Assembly: GCA_030407085.1 (NCBI GenBank)
Contig: CM059584.1
Span: 107,197,001-107,261,000 of the forward strand
Reading direction: 5' to 3'
Source of the DNA: Trichopria drosophilae
Lineage: Eukaryota; Arthropoda; Insecta; Hymenoptera; Diapriidae
Length of the DNA: 64,000 nucleotides
Position 1 is the stretch's first letter; each line of letters opens with the position of its first letter. A model generated the notes under the pieces. It was given only the letters and a program-made list of their open reading frames with translations, was not told the origin of the DNA and did no database searches. This document shows, one piece after another, positions 11,329 through 24,196 of this stretch. The position numbers and the translations under genes are program-made.

Positions 11329-12470
11329 TAAATGTTCTATATTTAAAGCGTTTACTAGATGAGATATTTGTAATAATGCATACCATAATTTTTCCTATTA
11401 AATTATCTCTTCAATACCAAAAATATTCCTAGTGTAAATTTACTTAAATTTCATTAACACAAAAGTGAGATATTTGCGAACATTTATACAGTATGAATTG
11501 GGCATGTTTACGTTTATCAACAGTAAATTAAAAAAGAATAGTACCTTAAAAACAGTAAATTAAATTAAGTAACATTAAACCATTTATCATACAAACGCCA
11601 TTGCACTTCCGATTTAGATCTATAAAATGCTACTTATGCACACATGATTATTTAAGAATTAATAAATAATAATTAGAATAATAAATAGTAACATTTTCTC
11701 GACTAACTCGGAACTATATTTACAGTTATTTACTTTAAGAAATTGAATAATTTTAGAGTGTGTAAAAACTGTTTTCGGTCGATTATTCTGGCTGTTCGAC
11801 GCTACCCTATCCTATGGGTAGTGCCGTATAAGAACATATTTTTTTCGAAAGCCAAAAGAACAAATTTTGCAGTACTTTATTTACAAATAACTACGTCCAG
11901 GTCAAAAAATTTAATTATAACTTCTTTAGTCATATCATCTCTTATCAAGAAATATCGATTTATCTTTAGTGTTCGACATTCACCCTTCTCCCCTATATTC
12001 GGTTTGTATTTTAATAATATTATCTGTATTACACCCTAAATAATGCATCGGTTTAATACATTTTACTGAATTCACCATTTTCAAATTTGGATTTTGGATT
12101 TAATATTCGTAACAAGGAAAGCCTCTAAGAGATAAATTTGGTTACACTTTATCAAGATTTAAAATTTTGTATACACCATAGTGGATCAGCCATTTTCAAT
12201 TTTGCAGTTTATGCAATATTTGCCTCACGCATAGCGTTTTTGACTGACCTTTACGCTAATTTTAGGTCTTGAATTTTTAGTACAGCTGTACTAAAAAAAA
12301 TCTTTTCCATATCAAAATAGCAATGGAAATAAAAAAAATTGAATATTATGAAAGGTAAGGTATAAATGTAAACTTTCAGGCGTTAACTCTTGTGTCATAA
12401 TGGGTCGTTGACCGACCAACCTTTTTTTCGTTGGTTTTTGTCGTATTAAAAATAAAAAAAAAAAAAAAAT
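11329..12470. other. AT-rich stretch without genes
   Basis: Nothing convincing is seen. The open frame at 11743-12039 is low-complexity and has no family resemblance. GTGGATCAGCCATTTTCAATT near 12181 is a weak copy of the ~120-bp module. Confidence 0.5.
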
Positions 12471-12690
12471 TTTTGGGAGTTTCCTTTAATCAGAGGTAGT
12501 GGATCTTATAGATTTTGGGTCCCTGAAAACATCACATCAGGTTTTCGAAATATCGTATCCGGAAATTGAAATTAGCGGATAGGATATCTCGACAACTTGA
12601 CGTGATGGCCCAAATCGGGCTACGGATTCGTTTTGAGCGACCCAAAATCTATAAGATCCACTACCTCTGATTACAGGAAACTCCAAAAAA
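12471..12690. mobile_element. Small foldback MITE
   Basis: TTTTGGGAGTTTCC with ATCAGAGGTAGTGGATCTTA on the left is reverse-complemented by ATAAGATCCACTACCTCTGA and GGAAACTCCAAAA on the right. Arms are about 50 bp around a 120-bp spacer. No target duplication is clear. Confidence 0.65.
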
Positions 12691-13265
12691 ATATTGTTGT
12701 GGTCCAGTGTAATTTATTAACCTTTTAATTTTTCAATTAAAATGCATTTCAGAAGATTGGAAAACAATTTAAAAAATAATAAATCAAACCAATTTGAGTG
12801 GGATCGAATAAATTTCACTTCGAATATGAAATCATAATGAATTTCCTTTTGCTGGAATTCAGTGTTACCTTTAAAACTACTGCAAGTAAAATTTCTGCAA
12901 TTATTAATTAGTGTTTAGGTTAACTTTTCTATAATACTATATGTCACTTACACTTATGATTAACATTTTACAATCAACATTATATAATTACGAATGATTT
13001 TAAGCAATTTATTAGGTTATATACTGTAAGCACGAAACGAATTTTTAAGGTACCAACTATCGTCACTACAAAATTTCTGTAATAAAATTGTATTAAATGG
13101 GTTAAAACCGGTTTATTAAATTAAATAAATAAATAATAAGTGACATAACAGCAATGTAGTTACATAATTTTTAACATTTCGTGCGTAAAACTCGATTTTA
13201 CGCACAAGGGCGAAATTTGTGGATGTTTAAAATCGAGCTCCACGCACGTCGTGTTAAAAAATATC

Positions 13266-13380
13266 GTATGTAACATGGGCGAAATATCAATCTCCGTTGA
13301 TTGTGATTGTCACCCCCGCTTCGCTCGGGCGACAAACCTCACACTCGACGAAGATAGAAATTTGCGCCCTTGTTACATAA
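13266..13380. repeat. Short palindromic repeat (TATGTAACATGGGCG)
   Basis: TATGTAACATGGGCGAAAT on the left is mirrored by AAATTTGCGCCCTTGTTACATA on the right, around a GC-richer centre that contains CGCTTCGCTCGGGCG. It is a probable tiny MITE next to the truncated retrotransposon. Confidence 0.45.
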
Positions 13381-13511
13381 TATACTACTTTTTAACTGCG
13401 TGCGTGAAGTTCAGTTTCTTATGCGAGGTTAGCGTGCGTAAAGCAACTGATTTCCGCACTCGAATAACGAGCGTACATGAAGCGCTTTCCAGAGTGCGTG
13501 GAGCAACTTCA

Positions 13512-16500
13512 ATGTCCTTCTTAAATGTTCACGGTCCGCACAATTACTCCATGGCCAGCTCGAAAAAACTAGCCACCATTATGAATTTTTCTGAGACTTG
13601 GTGCGCAGACCCCACCACTCCAATTGCTCTTCAGGATCAAGTTACTTTCGCAGTACCAGCCAAGAGGGAAGGTTCCAGAGGAAGATTTGGCGGCGGCTTG
13701 TCTACGTTTGTTCCCTCGTCTGGGTCACCGATCCTGATTGATTCCTCCTACCATTGGCTTTTTGTACTAGTTAAATCTTATCCGTTCCCTTTTATATATG
13801 GCTCGTTTTATTTTCCGCCGAACTCTGATCTAGTTTTGTTGCTATCTGCTCTTTAATCAGCTTTAGATTCCTTCGCAATTAAATTTCCGGACATTATGAT
13901 TATTATGGGAGGAGACTTCAACTCTTGGACTGCTGACTTTGACTACGAGCGTGATTGTCCTAACTTATTCGAGGAAACTCAATTTGTAGCAGTCAGAAAA
14001 ACGTGTGATATTAGATGTAATTCTCGTGGTAAATTGCTTTATGATTTTATGTTTAGTAATAATTTTATCCTTTTAAATGGTCGCTCGCTCAGTGACTCAC
14101 CTGCGCAATATACGTACTTAGATGTTAAGGGACGAAGCATTGTCGATTTGGTCTGGGTCTCCGCTAATCATTTATACATTGTTAAGGATTTTTTTATTGG
14201 CCATGACGGTGGAGGCTCCGACCACTTCCCGGCAATTGTTTTGCTGTCCCTCTCGCTTCTTAATCCTCAGTCCATGTCTCATTCTCCGACTACTGTTGTT
14301 AAGAGGTACAAAGCGTCGTGGTCTCCAGAAGGTGAGGCCAAACTAATCATGCGTTTGCGCGAATCAAATCCTTATGCACTGTTTGGGGATATTGATATGC
14401 AAAGATTGCCACTTGATGTCTTTAGCTCGGGAATGCTCAGCCTCCTTATACAGGAGGGTCTAGTCAAACTAATTAATTCTACCGTCGATAGTTGCTCTCA
14501 GTCGCGTTCTACACCTCGCTGGTACGATGCGTCCTGTAAGATTGCCAAAAAACGTATGAATCGGGCCCTTCAACTCCTCAGGTCGGGCGGCCATGGGACT
14601 CCTTTTGAGGCTGCCTACCTTGCAGCTAAGAAAGATTTCAAGCACGCAACGGCTGTGGCTAAAAGACTCCATCTTTCGCGTCTAGCCGATGCCTTTGCTG
14701 GGGTGGCGGATGCCAAGGGTTTCTGGTCGGAAGTCCGAAGGCACAGGCGGACTCCTTTGCGTAGTTCGTCTGTGCCTCTGGAGGCCTGGGGGAGGCACTT
14801 GGAGCTCCTCTATCCCAGCAGGCCATCGGAGCCGTTAACCTTTTATGGGGCCCTCGATGGGGACCTCGATGGCCCAGTTCGGCCTCAGGAGTTATTGAGG
14901 AGCATGAACAGATTAAAGTCGGGTAAAGCTGTTGGACCGGATGGTATTCCGGCAGAAACTTGGAAGCTTCTTACGGGTGAATGGTTCTCTTACGTGCTGG
15001 AACTATTCAATTCGATCTTATCGCTCGAGTCGTCACCCGAGGGGTGGATGGAGGCCAATCTGTTCATGCTCTTCAAAAAGGGTGACCGAATGGACCCGGA
15101 GAATTATCGTGCGATAGCCATAACCAACGCGTTTACAAAACTCTTCATGCAGGTGTTTGCGGCGAGACTGGAGAGTTGGCTCCAGTCGCGTGACATACTT
15201 CCGGAGGAACAAGCGGGCTTTAGAAGAGGACGCTCTGCGGAGGACAACATTTTCACGTTAAATGCTGCAGTTCAAATCCAGCTCAGAAAAAAATCCGCCA
15301 AGTGTTACGTCCTATTTGTTGACTTCCGCAGAGCGTTCGATTCTATCCCTCACACTAAACTGTGGCATAAATTGTTTGATATCGGGATTAGTGCAAAAAC
15401 GATTAGGTTGCTTAAGGCCTTTTACGATTCAGCCAATTCTTCAATTGTTTGTGCTACTGGTTCTACGGATCGGGTCAGAGTGACGGAGGGGGTTCTTCAG
15501 GGAGAAATTTTGAGCCCTCTGCTTTTCATTTTATACATTTCCGATATCGTGTCCAACTTTCGGGAGCAGGGCTTGAGGGGCATTGATTTTACACCCACCT
15601 ACGACCTCATGATGCTTCTCTTCGCTGATGACCTGACGATATTCGCTTACTCGCCTGCTGACCTAAAAGCTAAGTTACTGACACTCGCGTCATACTGCAA
15701 TCTTAATGGGCTGGAAGTAAATATCTCCAAAACAAAAATCATTGTATTTAGAAGAGGCGGCCCTCTTAACGCCGCTTCTAGGACATTCTTTTATGGTGAT
15801 CAGCAGGTAGAAGTGGCGTCTACTTATCCTTATCTAGGAACAATCGTCTCCTCATCGGCGAGTGGGTTGAAGGCTACTGAAAATGCTATAGCCAAGACTC
15901 GCCAAGCCACGCCGTCTGTCTTGGCTATAATGGCTTCAGCTAGATGCGACTCAAGTACTGCCGCCCTGAAATTGTATGGAGCCTCCATTTTATCTACACT
16001 GCTTTATGCTTCTCCCTGTTGGGCCCTGGGTCACCTACGTTCTCTAGAATCTGTCCAAGTAGAATTTTTCAAGAAATGGCTTAAGCTGCCTAAATCGACG
16101 CCGCCCTATTTACTTCGCCTTGAATTGGGACTGTATTCAATAGCAGTTTGCCACCGAATAGTTTGCCGCGGCGAGGCCTGATTAGGCTGTATGAGCTCTC
16201 TACGAGAGGTTCCGATGGTTCATCAATGAATTGGCTCTCCCAGCTGAAGTCAGTCCTTGACTCGTCTGCTCATGCCATCCTATGGGACGATTTCTCGGCA
16301 GCAAATTGGGAGTCCAATTTAGTGTTGACCTGTGAGGCCTTTGCCACCTACCAACGCAATTGCGACCTTCACCGATACTTCGAGTCGGAATCGATTCAGA
16401 TTCCGGTATACAGACAATTTTCTGATGGTCTAGCCTCCCTTGCTCCTGAACGGTGCCAACTCACCCACTTGCGTCTAAAAATTCAACTGAGGACAGCCAC

Positions 16501-16792
16501 TGTATTTTCGCGCTCGTTCTGTGTTGGCAGTACACTGTTTGCCTACAACCCAAATGAACCCTGTTCTGTCTGTAATACTGGCAGAATGGAGACCCTAACA
16601 CACATTTTGTGTGACTGTCCCTATTCTAGCCCCTCGAGATCTAGACTCCGCCGTAATACCTTGTTGGAGCACTGCACAGACGAAAATATAATGGCTTTCC
16701 TAATAAATTCTCCTGATCCTCGTTTGCTAAAAATTCTTTTCGGATTCGTTAGCTCGTGCTTCTCCAGAAGACAATTTCTCCTGGAAATGTAG
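13512..16792 (+). pseudogene. Non-LTR retrotransposon ORF2: endonuclease, reverse transcriptase, CCHC
   Basis: The order is an AP-type endonuclease (SETWCAD, GGDFNSW, GSDHFPAIV) and then RT with SGKAVGPDGIPAETWK, EQAGFRRGRSAEDN, motif A VDFRRAFDSIPH, motif B EGVLQGEILSPLLF, motif C LLFADDLTIFA and a following YPYLGT. A C-terminal CSVCN...THILCDCP finger comes last. An in-frame TAA (13854-13856) breaks the endonuclease, and a frameshift near 16140-16180 separates RT from the finger. The first endonuclease strand and ORF1 are missing, so the copy is 5' truncated, as is usual for target-primed insertions. The clade (jockey, CR1, L2 or I group) was not resolved. Confidence 0.9.
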
Positions 16793-17076
16793 GGTTATAA
16801 ACGTTGAATTGCTGTTACGGGGTTAGGGCTTCCGGTACCAAGCGAGAGTTCGTGTAATGTATCCTGCGTTTCCTCTCTTTACTTTATATTTTTGTTTTTT
16901 TTTTGTACTTGTAATTTAATTGCGTTTTTTATCTGTATCGAATTGTGTCAGCGTAGCGCTTTTGTTTTATATATATACTTTTTTTTGTATATGTTGCGGT
17001 GCACTCCACCCAAAAGAATTTTTTTTGTAATTCAAATATGGGGAAAATATACATACATACATACATACATACATAT
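16793..17076 (+). other. 3' UTR and ACAT tail of the non-LTR element
   Basis: The UTR becomes T-rich and ends in an ACAT microsatellite at about 17050-17075. Short simple repeats in place of poly(A) terminate several non-LTR clades, so this is a natural 3' end. With the missing 5' end I could not assign a target-site duplication. Confidence 0.6.
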
Positions 17077-18177
17077 ATCGCTAAAGGAACCTTAAAAATG
17101 AAACGACTCCACGAATATTTTCAATCTGGTGCCTGCAACCTGAGCCGCAAATCCTATTGAAATAGTTGAAGAAATTATTCCCCGCTGAAGGAAAAGATAA
17201 CATAATCATAAAAACATTTTATTCGGTTTTTTATCATTTATATTTGGCTTCACGGTGATCATCTTTTGGAGGTTCGATAGAAACTGTCAAAAGATGCGCT
17301 CAAATTAAAAAACAACACACCTTAGCAACCATGTTTCCAACGATGAATAATTGTGAAAAAAAAGAACACGAACTTTTTGACAGTTTCAATCGAACCTGCA
17401 TGAATTATCTGATTCTTCAGCGGTGCAGAATTTCCAAAGGATTTTCTGTTTCTACCATTAGGATAGGGGCCTTGGTTCCAGTATTCCAGGTTGAAGTTAC
17501 GCATGGAGTTACTTCTTTTTAAAACCATTGAGCGAGCACATAATTTAATAAACACATGACAGGTAACGTAAAAGTGCAAGAATTTTTTTTTTTAAATTAC
17601 GGATAATTTTTCATAGAATTTTCTTTACAGAGATATTCCTTATTTTTTGCTACCGAATAAACGATTTTGAATTAACTGAATTTATGAATAAAATGTCAGA
17701 TTTAAGAATTTGTAAACCTCTCATATAACCTGTATCTCTAACCTGCCATTCAATTCATAACTTCTGCATTTATTATTAACTACCTCCTAGTAAAAGAATT
17801 TATTTAAAATCACTAATTTTATAGGCAAAAAAGTAAGGATTATTTGCTTATTATTTGCACGCTCTATGGCAGTTTTCGTATATTTTCATGTATTTTTCTA
17901 AATTTTCGTATTGCAACAATTTCGTGGCAGTTCATCTGCCAGATTCTTCCCTCACTGGTCCGTTGCGGTTTCGATGTTGTTTCTCTATTCCTCTCTTATC
18001 AATTCAATCTTTCAATTTTAAAATCAGTAAAAAAATGTTTTAAATATTTAACTAAATTCTAAAACAAGAATAAAAAAAACAAACGATATAAAAACTCATA
18101 AGTACAGAAAATTCAGCCGCGATTATATCCAAATTATCTATAATCCATATATAAATTATATATAATTTAAATTATAT
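17077..18177. other. AT-rich stretch with one short inverted repeat
   Basis: GGTTCGATAGAAACTGTCAAAA (17271 on) is mirrored at 17374-17397 by TTTTTGACAGTTTCAATCGAACC. Otherwise nothing gene-like is seen; open frames at 17322-17579 and 17844-18062 are shadows of AT-rich DNA. Confidence 0.5.
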
Positions 18178-18500
18178 TCAAAAATCTAGAAATGCTGTAT
18201 TGTAGATGACGAATCAATGAAGTTTTCTGTGAAAACAGAACTTTCATTCGATTTGCTAGTCAAAAACGGCAATTAATTTTGTAGCGCTGGAATTTTCGGG
18301 CGCGCGCGGCTTATACGCGCGACACCGGGTATAGCGCATGGCGAGCAGTTTTCAGCGTAGCAACAAAGCCGCGCGCGCCCGAAAATTCCAGCGCTACAAA
18401 ATTAATTGCCGTTTTTGACTAACAAATCGAATGAAAGTTCTGTTTTCACAGAAAACTTCATTGATTCGTCATCTACAATACAGCATTTCTAGATTTTTGA
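18178..18500. repeat. 323-bp palindrome with GC-rich centre
   Basis: Arms of about 135 bp (18178-18311 and 18366-18500) are almost perfect reverse complements, beginning TCAAAAATCTAGAAATGCTG. They rise from AT-rich ends to a very GC-rich inner part (GGGCGCGCGCGGC) around a spacer of roughly 55 bp. There is no coding sequence. It could be a MITE or a DNA inverted duplication, and it would form a strong hairpin if transcribed. Confidence 0.85.
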
Positions 18501-19547
18501 TTCCGAAAACTCTCCCGAACTCCCCAAGCGTTAGAAGATATTTTCTCGCGAATATAGCACGTCAGGTTTAAACATACGTAACTTTTCAAAATTACGATAT
18601 AAATTTTTTTTACTATGTTCGTTGTCTTCGGAAAACTATACAAATTAGATCCTCCAAGTTTCAAATTGATCCGTCATTTCGTTTACGAGAAAACGTAAGT
18701 TATGTTTTAAAATGTATTGTTTTTTCGGGAATAATGTTTTGCTGTTTTTATTTGTTTTTCTCGAGATCTTGACATCAAATCAAAAAATGTCAAATGGAAA
18801 CACTGTGTAGCATTTAATTCTCTATATGATGGTATTTTTTAAAATCCATTTGCGAAAATTAAATTTTTTCGGCATTTTCTACTGTCTCATTTCGCGTTTC
18901 GAGCGCCTGTCCGGTTTTTGCATACGGACCCTCAATTATTCATTATAACGTACAAAAACAATACAAATAATTTTTTAAAATGCATGAAAAATAACTTTAA
19001 GCTATACTACTTATATTGTATAAGGCCAATTTAGTGTAAAAAATTTTTTGGATTTTATATAATTACTCAAACATTATCATTTTTTGCGAGTAAAAATTCG
19101 GGTGATCTCCGAAGCCACCTATTTTTAACAATAAATATGTATTAAGATTAACATACTAAAGTCGAATCCTACGGCCTTAAAATTTAAGTACTAATTAGTC
19201 CTAAAGTGGTGATAGAAGAATTTTTCGTTACAGTATTCGATTTTTATCTAAAATCTAATAATATGTCGATTTGTGATCTCCGAAGCTTGGTGATCTCCGA
19301 AGCCATTTTCGGCAACCGCATAGAATATTCATTTACCTGTATTTTTATAATTAATCATTCAAAACATTTAAAAAAATGTTACTGTAAACATATACGGGAG
19401 TTATAAATCGTTTAAACGTATATTATTTATACTATAGATATAATTATAAACAACAATATGTCCAGAAAATACCTATTTAGTTGTAGGCATATTCGCTAAA
19501 CTTTTAATATTTCCTTCCCTCAGATGAACTCGAAATTTGTTACTCAT

Positions 19548-19815
19548 AAGTTTTTGGGGTCGCTGATTACGAATCCGTTGTCAGATTTTTGATATTCAAA
19601 ATGGCGGATCCAATATGGCGGACCAATTTTGTAAAAGAGTTCCGATTTACCTGAAAATCTTTACTCGGGGGTTTTCGGGGTCGCTGATTCCAAATGTAAT
19701 GTTAGTTATTAGAAATTTAAAATGGAGGATCCAATTTGGCGGACCAATTTTGTAAAAGTGTTCCGATTTACCTGAAAATCGGTACCCGAAAGTTTTTGTC
19801 GTCGCTGATTATAGA
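19548..19815 (+). repeat. Tandem array of ~120-bp GGCGGATCC module
   Basis: Three copies, starting near 19553, 19674 and 19797, share GGGGTCGCTGATTNCNAAT, then AAAATGGCGGATCCAATATGGCGGACCA. The period is about 120 bp. Frames read through such modules as FKMADPIW, which is a translation artefact. Confidence 0.8.
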
Positions 19816-20149
19816 AAAATTCTAAAAAATAAAAATACCAATCATTTTAATGTATCCTTATGAGATGCAAGGTAAGTTTTAATTTAATTTTGTCTAGGCT
19901 GTGTGAATTGATGTAAATAAAATTCAGTGGCTTTATTTACGTGCACTAAGAAATCAAGTTTAGTATTTTATATCATATAAATATGTAAGCTAATAAATAA
20001 GGATTAATTATTAAAATATAATAAACTTGATTTTTTCTTATATTTTATGTACAGTTCACGAAAGATAGTAACATATTTTCGAATGTCCATATTGTTATAA
20101 TGAATCTTAAAATTCTGCGACTAGCAAGTTTCATATTAAATAAAAAAGT

Positions 20150-20360
20150 TTCGAATTTTGGTTCGCCATATTGGATCCGCCATTTTGAATTTAAAAAATC
20201 TGACAACAGATTCTTTATTAGGAACCCCAAAAATCCCCACCTAAACAAACTTCTAGTCAATCGAGCAATTTTTCTGTTTTTGGTCCGCCATATTGAATTT
20301 CAAACATCTGACAACGGATTCGAAATCAGCGACCCCAAAAACCCCCGAGTAACACATTTC
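20150..20360 (-). repeat. Inverted copies of the ~120-bp module
   Basis: On the plus strand this reads TTGGATCCGCCATTTTGAATT and ATCAGCGACCCCAAAAACCCC, the reverse complement of the 19.5-kb array. With that array it makes a large, imperfect foldback arrangement around about 330 bp of other DNA. Confidence 0.75.
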
Positions 20361-20375
20361 AAATTAATTGGATAA

Positions 20376-21000
20376 AAGGAATAATCATGTTAAAATCATG
20401 TTAATATATTAACATTTAAGAAGGGCTATAAAATTTATAATAATAACAATGAATTTTGCGCAACATCATATTTTCACTTTAGACTATACCCTAAACATGT
20501 TTCAAAAGTAACAATATTTAATTGCATAAAAAAATGTTGCCTTGAAAATTTTTCGGAAACGGGTCCTTTTCAGTAGAATTACCCATATATATTTTATATA
20601 AATTGTATATAGTCCATATGCAATTACATACAATACCGAAATTATGATCTTAAAAGTGGTTTTGTCCATTTTTTAAATGAAAAAACAACAATGATTTTAA
20701 TTTTCGGCACACGTGCGGAAAGTTAAAAAGTTATACGTTCATTATATACGAAAAGTATATGAATTATACATAATTATATTATTATGATGATTTAATTAAC
20801 AGTATGTATGTACCAGAGATGAAAAACCCTTATTGTTGTATTTTCTTTTCATAAAATAGTGTAAGCAATAACAATAATAATCTAATATTTAAAAAGTAAG
20901 TTTTATAATAATAAAAATGTTAATATGGACTATTTAAATATTAAAGTATGTCTTTATTTTTGCGTTTGTAATTAATACATAGGAATTTCAGCATGACTTA
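20376..21000. other. AT-rich gap
   Basis: No gene, repeat or regulatory site is recognised here. Confidence 0.5.
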
Positions 21001-21096
21001 TCATTTTACAAATGTTGCATTCAACCGCTTAGTATCTTTTATTTCGTTTAACTTCGTTCGAAGGCTGGCACAGATTGTTTGGTCATCAACGGGTTT
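21001..21096 (-). pseudogene. Former C terminus of the BEN-type gene
   Basis: Directly after the TAG at 21097-21099 the same frame stays open for about 31 codons and has the sequence character expected of the last BEN helix (CASLRTKLNEIK). This suggests that the stop is recent. Confidence 0.55.
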
Positions 21097-23248
21097 CTAG
21101 TGGTGTTTTTCAGCAAATGCACGAACGTATGCTATTACGAATGGAGTAGTAAGAAAATTATTACCATATGAATACAAATAAAAATTAAGTAGCACATGAA
21201 TATTAATTTCTACCTAAAATTGCTAATCTTGCACCTCTATGTAATCCGGGACGAACGTAGGAAGATTTTCCAATACCTTTTGCAGCACTTCCCGTCATGG
21301 AACAACTAATGAGGGCTTCGTCTTTGAAGATGGCCATTAAAAGGGACCTTTTTTTGGCTACATTTTTTATATTTTGAAGTACCGATTTCCTAATATATAT
21401 CTCGGTGTCCGGAATTAATTCCATATTCTAAAATAATATTATTTACAATAAGATTAACCACCATTAATGTCTTTTGATAATGAAAATGAATAATTTGACA
21501 TTGAAAGCTGAGTCATACTAAAATTAATAGGACGACTCACTAATTTGCTGTGAAAGCCACTTCCATAAAGTGGTTTTCACAGCAAGAAATTGTTCATAAG
21601 CCGGTAATAATTGTGTTTAAGGCACATATTTCTAAAAAGGATCATCGCCTCATTTAAATAAATTATAAACAAACCTTTCCCTCATCATCTTTACTGTATT
21701 GCAGTGTCCACAATCCATCAGAATCTCTGTTATCAGAAAGGTTAAGATCAGAAGAACCAGCATTTTCGGTTCGTTGCTGAAGATCTTGGTCGTTACGAAT
21801 TGGTTGAATATTCTTATTCTAGAACGGTGAAAATCCAAAATTAAGATTGAAGTGAATTCAGTAATTATATCGGTTATTGGAGAATATTATGAGCCAATTA
21901 TTAGAAGGAATATTGCAAATTAAAATTTATTTTTTTTCAAACAGCATATCTTCTAAATTCAGAAATTGTATTTGTATATGCAGAATTTAGGAGTTTTACT
22001 AAGATGCTAGAAAAATTATATTTTATACAGATGGTAAAGATATCATTTTTTATTACAACTTTATTGGCTTGTTCTTGAATTTTCTAAAAAAAACGAGAAT
22101 ATATTTTTTATAACTTACATAATTTCGATTTTTCGAAAGCAATGACGGCGATCGACGAATGATGGTTTTCCACTCCAAGGTTTCAGTAGAATTCTCATCA
22201 TCTTGTAAGAACTTTTGTGGTTGCTCAATATCGTATTTTATGGCAACATCTAATAACTTAAAAATCCAAAATAGAATATCGCCTAAGTAATGTTAACATG
22301 CTTTTAAGTGATTTAGTCTACAGTTTTAAGTTATTTTTTTTTTAATCTCTCTCAATGTGTAAAGAGAATTGTTAACCTAAAACCACGAAACTGAAGAAAA
22401 GAATTATTACATTTTGCTATCTGAAATGTGAATGTTACAAATATTGTTCAGTTTTATTTCAGTGCGAAATTAAAAAATAAATTTCCTCAAAAAATTAAAA
22501 CGAAAAAAAGACATAATAATTTTGCGCCAAACTTTAAGTATTACCAGCAACTGTTCGAAAAATTTTGTTTGACGGAAATATTTCTTATTGTATTCACTAC
22601 CGAGTAAGTAATTTTTTAATAATTCTGCTGCTAGGAAGTTTGCAAAAATACGTGGTGTAAAAGTTCGGTATTGAGTAGTAGGTTATGGAACCTGTCACGG
22701 GACTTACAATTTTTCCAGGAAAGCTGAAATGAAAACACATATTTTTGCGAATTTCCTAGCAGCAGAATTATTCCAAAATCATTTACTTGGTAGTGAATAC
22801 AAGAAGAAATATTTCCGTCAAAAAGAATTATTTGAAAAGTTGCTGGCATTATAAGGCAGTTATCGAGTCTAAAAAGTCTAAATTAAAAATTGCTCTATCG
22901 ATTTTTCAAAATTCGAGTTCCCTACAGGCAATTCTAACCGCTTCATATCTATATAAATTCAATAAATATAATATACTATGTTTATTATGTAAGATTTAAT
23001 TATGTAAGAAATCTAAATGTTAAATCGCGGTCCTAATTTAAAATAATTAAAGTGTTATAAGGCTGAAATATACATTATATTAAGCACTATCTAAAGTAAA
23101 ACATCTTAGAGTTTAACATACATACGTTTGCGTAATGCGTCAATTTTTCAGCGAATATTTGTAAATCGGTCAGAATCCCAACTATTACTTTCCTGGTATT
23201 ACAGCATTCTTTCGGGTTTTCTTCTGTGATCGTATTGTTTTCGGTCAT
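21097..23248 (-). CDS. Five-exon gene with a C-terminal BEN-type domain
   Basis: Exons are 23248-23126 (start MTENNTITEENP), 22256-22119, 21818-21675, 21427-21214 and 21131-21097. All introns are GT-AG and all phases agree, giving about 218 residues. Exons 1-3 are acidic and polar. Exon 4 reads ELIPDTEIYIRKSVLQNIK, then MAIFKDEALISCSMTG and a GK-rich turn, fitting the start of a BEN domain, a DNA- or chromatin-binding fold. Exon 5 gives YVRAFAEKHH and then TAG. The same frame continues past that TAG with CASLRTKLNEIKDTKR to TGA at 21001-21003, so the domain's last helix seems cut off by a nonsense change. It could be a truncated host gene, a pseudogene or a TE-borne BEN gene; expression is unknown. 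Confidence 0.65.
22545..22850. mobile_element. Foldback MITE in intron 1 of the BEN-type gene
   Basis: AGCAACTGTTCGAAAAATT, GACGGAAATATTTCTT and TTCTGCTGCTAGGAA on the left are reverse-complemented on the right (TTCCTAGCAGCAGAA, AAGAAATATTTCCGTC, AAGTTGCT). Arms are about 100 bp and the spacer about 100 bp. The open frame at 22631-22849 is only this repeat read through. Confidence 0.7.
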
Positions 23249-23702
23249 CTCAAATAATTCATCCGTTCATGAATAAATCCTAGAACCTGAAGTAAAAATT
23301 TCAGTGAAAACAAATTATCATAATTAATTTTTCATTTCCACGCCATAAAAAAGTGTGAAGAATAAAAACGTTGTATTGTTTAAGATTAACTTAAAATACG
23401 AATAATTTATCCACTATAACTATAGAGTATGATTTTCTCGAGAAATGAAAGTTGTTATTACACGAAATTCTATAATTTGAAAAAAAAATCTATTGTAACA
23501 TGAAAATTTAATTGGTCAAATAAATGATTTTCACATATTTGGCAGGATATGCAACTCTCTCTATCTCTCTCTCATAATTAAATAACATTTTTTTGTCTGA
23601 AAATTATAATAAACTATCTTTGTTTCCTTTCTTATATTTTTGATCAAACCCCCTTATTAACTACAAACCGATCCATACAATATTTAAATGAAATGAAAAT
23701 AC

Positions 23703-23768
23703 CTTTCCATATTCATCCGCACTATTTATGGTACTTCCGTTATTCGATACAACTTTCTGTCGCTTTCT
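23703..23768 (-). CDS. Upstream exon candidate of the BEN-type gene
   Basis: Between ATCCAG and a GTATTTTC donor lies an open 22-codon exon in phase 0 (RKRQKVVSNNGSTINSADEY). Two decayed relatives exist at about 29500-29560 and 29975-30045. Linking it to the 23248 exon would put a stop before the MTENN start, so it may belong to another transcript form or be dead. Confidence 0.4.
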
Positions 23769-23931
23769 CTGGATAACATGTACAATTATTTTCAAAATTC
23801 CAATAAATAATTATTTTACATTAATATAAAAATAATTATTTTATAGAAATAAAATATTGTTTAAGATTTTGGCTTTTTAATTAATACCGACTTAACTTCG
23901 ATTGATATTTTCAGAATTGGATTTCTAACGG

Positions 23932-24110
23932 TTATAATTGTATGATTAAACGAACTTACTTGTAAGTGATGTTCAATCATGATTGTATTCAGCGCCTCTT
24001 CCGAAGAGATCAATGTGTAGTGCTTCTGCGATGCACCAATTCGGTCACAATTTTTAAAGTCAAAAAGTTCTTTTCGTTTGTCAGCTGTTACATAATTTGT
24101 CGATTCTGTC
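23932..24110. repeat. DIRS inverted terminal repeat (3' end)
   Basis: About 120 bp (23990-24110) are the reverse complement of 28930-29056, including CTTCTGCGATGCACCAATTC. The outer 55 bp have no match at the other end but are complementary to the internal region at 24197-24310. The open frame through it is not treated as a gene. Confidence 0.85.
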
Positions 24111-24196
24111 ATTTTTTTCAAAGTTTTGCCGTAACATAAGGGTGTTTTTATTTATAAATTATAAATAATAAACAGGGAAATAATTATGGGTGGGTG

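Noticed and set aside
11743..12039. 98-codon frame
   Set aside because: Low-complexity composition and no recognisable domain; chance frame in AT-rich DNA.
23861..24121. Open frame starting MKKMTESTNYVTADK, also visible at 28930-29040
   Set aside because: Both copies are the DIRS inverted terminal repeats, and at the 5' end the segment lies upstream of the gag-like start. Treated as untranslated repeat.
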